Shown one piece after another: positions 8,219 to 12,678 of a stretch of 12,678 bases of DNA (its first letter is position 1; each line of letters begins with the position of its first letter). A program made the position numbers and the translations under genes. This DNA comes from Porogramme epimiltina (taxonomy: Eukaryota > Basidiomycota > Agaricomycetes > Polyporales > Polyporaceae): contig FTLJ01000700.1 in the NCBI GenBank assembly GCA_900155495.1, forward strand, positions 1-12,678. The letters run 5' to 3'. The notes beneath the pieces were generated by a model. That model made no database searches. It saw nothing but the letters and a program-made list of their open reading frames with translations, and had not been told where the DNA came from.

Positions 8219-9214
8219 ATGAAACCTCTCTCCCACAACACTGTTAACACTGTCCTCCAATTGCGCACCTCTGGTCACTCCTACACCACTATAGCCCACC
8301 AAACTGGTGTCTCTCGTACCTCTATCAGTCGCATTTGCGCTTCCAACCTCCCTCCTGCTCCTAAGCCCCCTGGTGGGTGCCTCAAGAAACTCAATGAGAC
8401 CTACATCCGGCATGGTCAGCGCCTCATTTGTTCTGACAAAGTGGATACAGCAGTCCAGGTGGCCCGAAGCTTGGCACACACCCTCCCCACACCCTGCTCC
8501 ACACAAACAGTCTGCCATAGACTCAAATCCTTAGGCATGAAGGCTCATGCAAAGACCAAACGTCCCCTTCTCACCAAGCACCACAAGCAGCTGAGATTGG
8601 AGTTTGCTCAAAAGGTCAAGGACTGGACAGAGGAGGACTGGAAGAGGGTTATCTGGTCAGATGAGACCAAGATCAACAGGATTGGGTCAGATGGGAGGCT
8701 GTAGGTGTGGAAAAAGCCTGGGGAAGGGCTTAGTGACAGGTTAGTGAAGAAGACTCTCAAGTTTGGTGGAGGAAGCCTGATCATGTGGGGGTGTTTTGGA
8801 TGGGATGGGGTTGGGTATGTGACCAAGATTGAGGGCACGATGGATGCACAGCTCTATGTGTCCATCCTGGAGGATGAACTCCAGCAAAGCCTTCAGTATT
8901 GGGATCTTACCTTTGAGGATATCATCTTCCAGCAGGATAATGACCCCAAGCACAAGTCTAAAAAGGCTCGAGCCTGGTTGGAAGACCATGGTGTAGAGAC
9001 TTTGGACTGGCCTTCTCAATCCCCAGACCTTAATTCAATTGAGCATCTTTGGGGAAACCTAAAAAGAGCTCTTGCAGGTTATGAACACACCCTCACATCA
9101 ATGCATGAGCTATGGGAGAGGGTTCAGGTGAAATGGGAGGCTTTAGAGGTGGAGACATGTAGGGATTTAATCAGGAGTATGCCTAGGAGGATTCAGGCTG
9201 TGCTTAAGGTCTAG
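8219..9214 (+). pseudogene. Tc1-type DD34E transposase with one in-frame amber
   Basis: Transposase that would bind the terminal repeats and move the element into TA sites. The frame from ATG 8219 to the stop at 9212-9214 spans 332 codons, broken only by TAG at 8702-8704. Residues about 6-45 form a helix-turn-helix (LQLRTSGHSYTTIAHQTGVS, SRTSISRI) and about 75-125 a second Tc3-type DNA-binding domain. The catalytic triad is complete: Asp148 in WSDETKIN (8660-8662), Asp240 in QQDNDPKH (8936-8938) and Glu275 in NSIEHLWG (9041-9043), with 34 residues between the last two, the DD34E signature of Tc1. The length is normal for the family. The amber lies just after SDGRL and before VWKKPGE, where relatives usually have an aromatic residue or Gln. 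Unless it is read through, the protein would lose two catalytic residues. Confidence 0.93.
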
Positions 9215-9263
9215 GGAGGGTACACAAAGTATTAGGACAATAGGACTTTGGATTATTTATATA

Positions 9264-9477
9264 GCAGTTACAAAATTGTTCCAATGCACTAGGCGCATTC
9301 ATTAGCTGACAAATCCATCAATTCTGATATGAATCACATGATTCAAGTTACGACCAAAAATAGAGAAGCACAGCTTTCAGACCCACCTTGAATCACGTGA
9401 TTTGGTGCAGAATTGGCTGAGTTATGCATGCTGCAATGCCAAAGTGCAAAACATTGGAATAGTTTTGTAAGTCACTA
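9264..9477 (+). repeat. Right terminal repeat, a MITE-like unit flanked by TA
   Basis: 214 bp beginning GCAGTTACAAAATTG after TA (9262-9263) and ending GTAAGTCACTA before TA (9478-9479). It is the inverse of the left terminal repeat and aligns end to end, in the same orientation, with the separate 214-bp MITE at 12416-12629. It holds GAATCACGTGATTTGGTGCA and AGAAGCACAGCTTTC as shared landmarks. Confidence 0.85.
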
Positions 9478-9479
9478 TA

Positions 9480-9953
9480 TATAACTATCTCAGAAGATTC
9501 CAATCAGCATGTTGACACTGTTCTCCTCAGATTTGCTCTGTTAGTATGATTTGGACCATGTCATCTTATGTAGTAACCTCTCCCTATCTGATCATTTCTT
9601 TACCTGTCTTAACTAATTGTAAGTGGATCCAATCTATCACACTTCTCCCCAGCTAAACAATATCCTAGGGACTTCAAGCTCATTCCCAGAAACTGGGAGT
9701 CTTGGTTTGCTCTCAATTACAGTATACAGAGAGTGCATTAGCAACCTCCCCCTTCCTTCCCCTAGTTCCCTTTCATCATCTTTACCAGCATCTTCTACTT
9801 CTAGCTACTTTGCCTGCAGATCTAGAATAACCACTATCACCTCTCTCAGACTCTGAAGAAGAGCATGATTTTTTAGTAGAGCAAGGGATGAAGTGTCACT
9901 ATACCCTGTCCCCTCCTGCTCCTCCTCACTGAATCATCCAAACATCTTTCTCT
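9480..9953. other. 5' region of the TET/JBP pseudogene
   Basis: Sequence between the Tc1-like element and the first ATG chosen for the dioxygenase. The plus-strand frame 9623-9856 is Ser/Pro-rich (PSPSSLSSSLPASSTSS). The frame in phase with the dioxygenase gives SDSEEEHDFLVEQGMKCHY and then stops (TGA 9930-9932). These could be a decayed disordered N-terminal exon, possibly after an acceptor CTCTCTCAG near 9841-9849. No promoter element is clear. Confidence 0.35.
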
Positions 9954-11147
9954 ATGACTTGCCCTGCTAACTGCAAGTGTCCTTACCCTTCAACTGATGA
10001 GGATGAAAACTTGTCCGAGTGTACTGCTTGGACTGAGGAGCAACACTATCATATATCATAGGCACAGGAGGCTTGCAGCATTTAAGAGCTTGGGCACCAG
10101 GTAAGTGTTTAACACTAACTTACCTAGATGTCTACTAATATTATTTCTTAGCTTTATAAGCTGAATGATAGTGATGGTGCCAAGCAAGCGAACCAGTACG
10201 TATGCATGGCAAGCTCCCTAGTAGCAGGGTAAGTAATTCTCAATATTGTTATACATCCCTACATGATATAATGACAATATTCTAGAGACACCAAGATCCT
10301 GAACAAGGAGGGTGACTTGCTTTGCTTTATTTCTGGAGGACTTCCTGAGCTGATTAGGATGTCATTAGCAGAACCAGCATTGATTCTATTCATAAGAACA
10401 ATAGCTTTAAAGGCTTTTCATCTAACAATTTCACTGCTCTGCACTTCAGTTATTATGCTAGAAGTGCTACTAGTGTAAGCTGTTTACATGTTTCCCTCAG
10501 GATACATTAACACGTGACTAGGGGGCACAGATGCTCCCAAGGATCTTCACCCTCTGCATTTACAACAGTTTCAAAAGAGTTATACCAGCACAAGCCAGAT
10601 GGTTCCGTATCCATCTCAAGAGCTCATGTGTCATCAGCATGAGTATGAGAACTTATGTGACAGTTTTGATCAACTATTCCAGTGGTTGGAGAACCAGGCA
10701 TGCTACTTTATTCTCTTTATATTGTCTTTTATTCACATCTATATTCCTTAGATGAATGTCCATTTTAAAGAGTTAGTAGGGGTTATAGAAACCTTTGCTC
10801 AGAAGCTTCTTGGGCATACTAGCTCACCTTGTTATCCCTTTAGGGGGTTTGTTCTCAACCTCAATGTTTCTATTAAGGTCCACAGGGATGCCAAGGACCT
10901 TTTAGCTTGCCTTGTGCTCCCCATTAGTACCTTCACAGGTGGTGAGCTGTGTCTTGTAGAGCCTGGCCTGGTGATACCCTTACGATCAGGTGACTTAGTG
11001 GTGCTTCCTTCTCACAAGATATCACACTTCAATCTTACCTACTCTAGTAAAAGGGCTTCATTAGTTGATCACACAGATAGGGAGGGGTTGAAGTGAGTAG
11101 ACAAAAAGCTCAATTGGAAGGGGAATATGTACTTTGATCAGGAATAG
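9954..11147 (+). pseudogene. TET/JBP-type 2OG-Fe(II) dioxygenase pseudogene (basidiomycete kind)
   Basis: A five-exon gene for a TET/JBP-family dioxygenase, enzymes that oxidise 5-methylcytosine in DNA using 2-oxoglutarate, oxygen and Fe(II). Exons: 9954-10100, 10152-10228, 10286-10472, 10522-10697, 10752-11147; introns of 51, 57, 49 and 54 bp. Joined, they would give about 327 residues. Early text is MTCPANCKCPYPSTDEDEN and AWTEEQHY; then KILNKEGDLLCFISGGLPE, HFSYYARSAT, GTDAPKDLHPL and VPYPSQEL. The last exon holds the core: GFVLNLNV, HRD (10881-10889, Fe ligands His and Asp), GGELCLVEPGLV, RSGDLVVLPSH, ISHFNL (distal His 11025-11027), and KRASLVDHTDREG (2OG-binding Arg 11052-11054). Breaks: TAG 10059-10061, TAA 10083-10085, a one-base loss near 10407, and TGA 11094-11096 where a Trp is expected before VDKKLNWKGNMYFD. 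A later in-frame ATG (10204) could not give the full domain because of the frameshift. In fungi such genes travel with KDZ transposons; none is seen here. Confidence 0.88.
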
Positions 11148-11181
11148 CTGGTAGCTGTACTTTACCATGATTTGACTTCTC

Positions 11182-11290
11182 ATGTTGGGTGCTAGATGTG
11201 AATATTCTTTATTCACCACCTGCTATCTCTTGCTTTCCTTCAACTTTGTGCTGCTGCTCAATCTCTGCTTCGTGCTTCCTTCACCTATAG
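11182..11290 (+). other. Possible intron or 5' leader before the next exon-like region
   Basis: Pyrimidine-rich sequence ending in the acceptor-like CACCTATAG (to 11290). Read as protein from the ATG at 11182 it gives a very hydrophobic Leu/Phe/Cys run that imitates a signal peptide, but the CT-rich composition is better explained by a non-coding 3' intron end. Confidence 0.35.
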
Positions 11291-11514
11291 CTTCTCAATG
11301 TGTCACCCGCTCTCATACATTAGCCTCTCAAAGTGGTACATCTGAAAAGGCAAAGGGGAAAATAGCCAAGATCACATCACAAAGTAGCTATAAGCATCCT
11401 TCTACGGCTTTGAAGATGCATCCTAGGAAGTGCAGGGAGACTCCTTCTGTTTCATGTTTAGAAGAAGAAGATAACTCCCAGTCTGCTGATAGCCCACCTC
11501 CCTCTAAAGGCTAG
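11291..11514 (+). pseudogene. Unrecognised exon-like region, Lys/Ser-rich
   Basis: Follows the acceptor-like CACCTATAG and stays open to TAG at 11512-11514. The predicted text is basic then acidic and low in hydrophobic residues: ASQSGTSEKAKGKIAK, KMHPRKCRETPSVSC, LEEEDNSQSADSPPPSKG. This looks like a disordered nuclear-protein N-terminus. No domain is recognisable. It lies directly after the TET/JBP pseudogene on the same strand, so it may belong to the same carrier unit or be a separate gene. No start codon is assigned. Confidence 0.35.
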
Positions 11515-11807
11515 AGGCAGAACAGTAAATGTAGTTTTTCTCAATCAGGCATTGGGCAGGGAAGGTGTGCGGGAAGGAGGCACAGTTTGTTCTGGGTAGA
11601 TGGGGAAGTGAGCTGGTTGTGATGGGAGCCAAAGAACAAATGCGTAGCATACCATAATTATATGTAAGCACCTTATATACAAAAATACAAAATTTTCTAC
11701 GGAATATGCTAGAAGCTACTGCACATTGTGAATCGACCTTGTATATCATGTAATCTCATACACTAACAGTAAAGCTCGAACACTAGTAAGCTTGTCATCT
11801 GCTTTAG
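11515..11807. other. AT-rich spacer between two exon-like stretches
   Basis: No supported frame. It ends in an acceptor-like CATCTGCTTTAG (to 11807). A minus-strand open stretch here (11749-11504) lacks any family resemblance. Confidence 0.4.
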
Positions 11808-11930
11808 TCTCTGGTGGTCATTTGACTGTAGAGGAACAAGACATGCTCAAACATTTCAGGGAGGGGAGGAAGCTAAGGTTGGTATCTTCTAGAAGATCAT
11901 TGTCGAAGGCTGTGGATGATTAAGATGCAG
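11808..11930 (+). pseudogene. Unrecognised second exon-like region with donor site
   Basis: Bounded by an acceptor-like GCTTTAG (to 11807) and a good donor GTGAGT (11931). The frame reads SGGHLTVEEQDMLKHFREG, RKLRLVSSRRSLSKAVDD, then TAA (11921-11923), then DAG up to the donor. The charged helix-like text and well-formed borders suggest a real exon with one nonsense codon. A possible intron runs 11931-11992, with acceptor TTTCACTCAG. It may continue the 11291-11514 text, but that stretch also ends in a stop, so the gene would be dead. I cannot assign a function. Confidence 0.35.
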
Positions 11931-11992
11931 GTGAGTGCATCCTACTATAATAAATGAGGTTACTGTGAGCCAGTTCCACATGTTTCACTCAG

Positions 11993-12413
11993 ATTAGTAT
12001 CTTAAGAGTGTACACACCAAGTTTCAAGTCATTCCCATCATTGTAGCATATTTTATTCAGGACACAAGGTGCTAGATAGTGTTAGCTGTAGTAGATGCAA
12101 GTACAGTAAAAATGTGTAAGGTATAAATCAGATAGCTGTGTCATAATAAGGCTAAGAATAGTAAGTAGAGCCCATATATGCATAGAATTCACCATTTGAG
12201 CCAGTGTTAGTAGTGTAGAAGAGGCCATAATTAGACATTAGAGCAGTATCATTTACAGAAGCTTCAAGTAGGGTTTTTACAGTAACTGGGCTTATAATGA
12301 GGCTGCTATAGCCTTAATAGTAAACTGTTGGTCCATTATAGCAGTTACACAATTTATTTCCCCCACCAGAAGCCAAATTTCAGAGTGGTAGCCTATGAGG
12401 ATGGGGGATTAGG
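11993..12413. other. AT-rich region without a gene
   Basis: No open frame of note, rich in TAG/TAGT words, no known repeat apart from a short GCAGTTACACAA at 12345-12356 that resembles the MITE end. It separates the exon-like stretches from the MITE. Confidence 0.5.
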
Positions 12414-12415
12414 TA

Positions 12416-12629
12416 GCAGTTACAAAACTGTCTCAATGCACTGAGATCAAAGAATAATTGACAGATCCATCAAATCTTATCCAAATTATGTGATTGAACA
12501 TGCGTGGGAGACCCAAGAAGCACAGCTTTCCAATGCATCCTCAATCACGTGATTTGGTGCAAATCTGACTGAGATATGGGCATTGAGACACAAAACTGCA
12601 AAACATTGAGACAGTTTTGTAAGTCACTG
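12416..12629 (+). mobile_element. MITE related to the Tc1-like element
   Basis: A 214-bp non-coding element flanked by TA (12414-12415 and 12630-12631). Its ends are GCAGTTACAAAACTGTCTCAATG-like and CATTGAGACAG, then TTTTGTAAGTCACTG, an imperfect inverted repeat. It aligns along its whole length with the right terminal repeat of the Tc1-like element at 9264-9477, including AGAAGCACAGCTTTC and CACGTGATTTGGTGCA. It could be mobilised in trans by that transposase family. It sits immediately inside the right arm of the larger inverted repeat. Confidence 0.88.
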
Positions 12630-12630
12630 T

Positions 12631-12676
12631 ACTTGGGGGAGTGGGCCATGTCTGGCAGAAACAATTAATGAGGAAA
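12631..12676 (-). repeat. Right arm of the 5-kb inverted repeat pair
   Basis: Reverse complement of 7671-7717, given in plus sense as ACTTGGGGGAGTGGGCCATG, then TCTGGCAGAAAC and AATTAATGAGGAAA. The window ends two bases later, so the true outer border is unknown. Confidence 0.7.
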
Positions 12677-12678
12677 CC

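Larger units (their letters stand above)
7869..9477 (+). mobile_element. Complete Tc1-like (Tc1/mariner) transposon
   Basis: A 1,609-bp cut-and-paste DNA transposon. It is flanked by TA on both sides (7867-7868 and 9478-9479), the target duplication of the superfamily. Terminal inverted repeats are long, about 213 bp (7869-8081 and 9265-9477), and start CAGTGACTTACAAAACTG; the last base of the right end is A where the inverse of the left end predicts G. One transposase gene fills the centre. Each terminal repeat is itself an imperfect inverted repeat. The element sits upstream of, and in the same orientation as, the TET/JBP pseudogene and inside the larger inverted repeat pair, so it is likely a nested later insertion. 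Confidence 0.93.

Noticed and set aside
9623..9856. Ser/Pro-rich open frame as an independent small gene
   Set aside because: Low complexity, no start context or homologue known; at best a decayed upstream exon of the dioxygenase.
10361..10449. Possible intron with donor GTCATT and acceptor CTTCAG in the TET/JBP gene
   Set aside because: The acceptor side looks good, but the sequence inside reads as coding up to HFSYYARSAT if a single base was lost near 10407, and the donor is poor.
11182..11290. Apparent signal peptide from an ATG at 11182
   Set aside because: The hydrophobic run comes from a CT-rich tract that ends in a splice acceptor, so it is more likely non-coding.

Overview
The window looks like a transposon-rich, gene-poor stretch of a fungal genome, most probably a basidiomycete. 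The reasons are the Ty1/copia remnants (UBN2-type gag, integrase, reverse transcriptase), a Tc1-type DD34E transposon, a TET/JBP dioxygenase of the kind expanded in basidiomycetes, and very short introns (49-57 bp) with CTAAC-like branch points. I see no intact ordinary cellular gene. Every coding region I can support is broken or unrecognised.

Layout. About 1-2115 is GC-rich and holds a rearranged copia element: an integrase piece on the minus strand (1-470) abuts, head to head, a plus-strand gag piece (471-790), a proline-rich linker (790-1230) and a reverse transcriptase broken by three frame changes (1230-2115). From about 2115 the sequence becomes AT-richer. 2116-3300 holds nothing I recognise. 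The minus strand then carries two decayed coding remnants, a Cys/His-rich one (about 3310-3690) and a spliced one ending in an acidic tail (4053-4549). 5160-5681 looks like a solo LTR with a TATA box and heptad repeats. 6311-7480 is a field of diverged repeats, including two roughly 300-bp units that each end in a GC-rich hairpin.

From 7671 to the right edge lies the most interesting part. A 46-47 bp sequence at 7671-7717 returns inverted at 12631-12676. Between the two copies are a complete Tc1-like element (7869-9477, TA duplications, 213-214 bp terminal inverted repeats, DD34E transposase with one amber codon), a five-exon TET/JBP 2-oxoglutarate/Fe(II) dioxygenase pseudogene (9954-11147), an unrecognised exon-like pair (11291-11930) and a 214-bp MITE (12416-12629) that matches the Tc1 element's right terminal repeat end to end.

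How the parts relate. The Tc1 element and the MITE appear to be later insertions into a unit of about 5 kb that carries the TET/JBP gene. In fungi such genes are known to spread with Kyakuja-Dileera-Zisupton (KDZ) DNA transposons. No KDZ transposase is visible here, so the unit may be a non-autonomous or partly captured carrier. The dioxygenase keeps its iron and 2-oxoglutarate ligands but has gained nonsense codons and a frameshift, so it is probably dead or yields only a truncated product.
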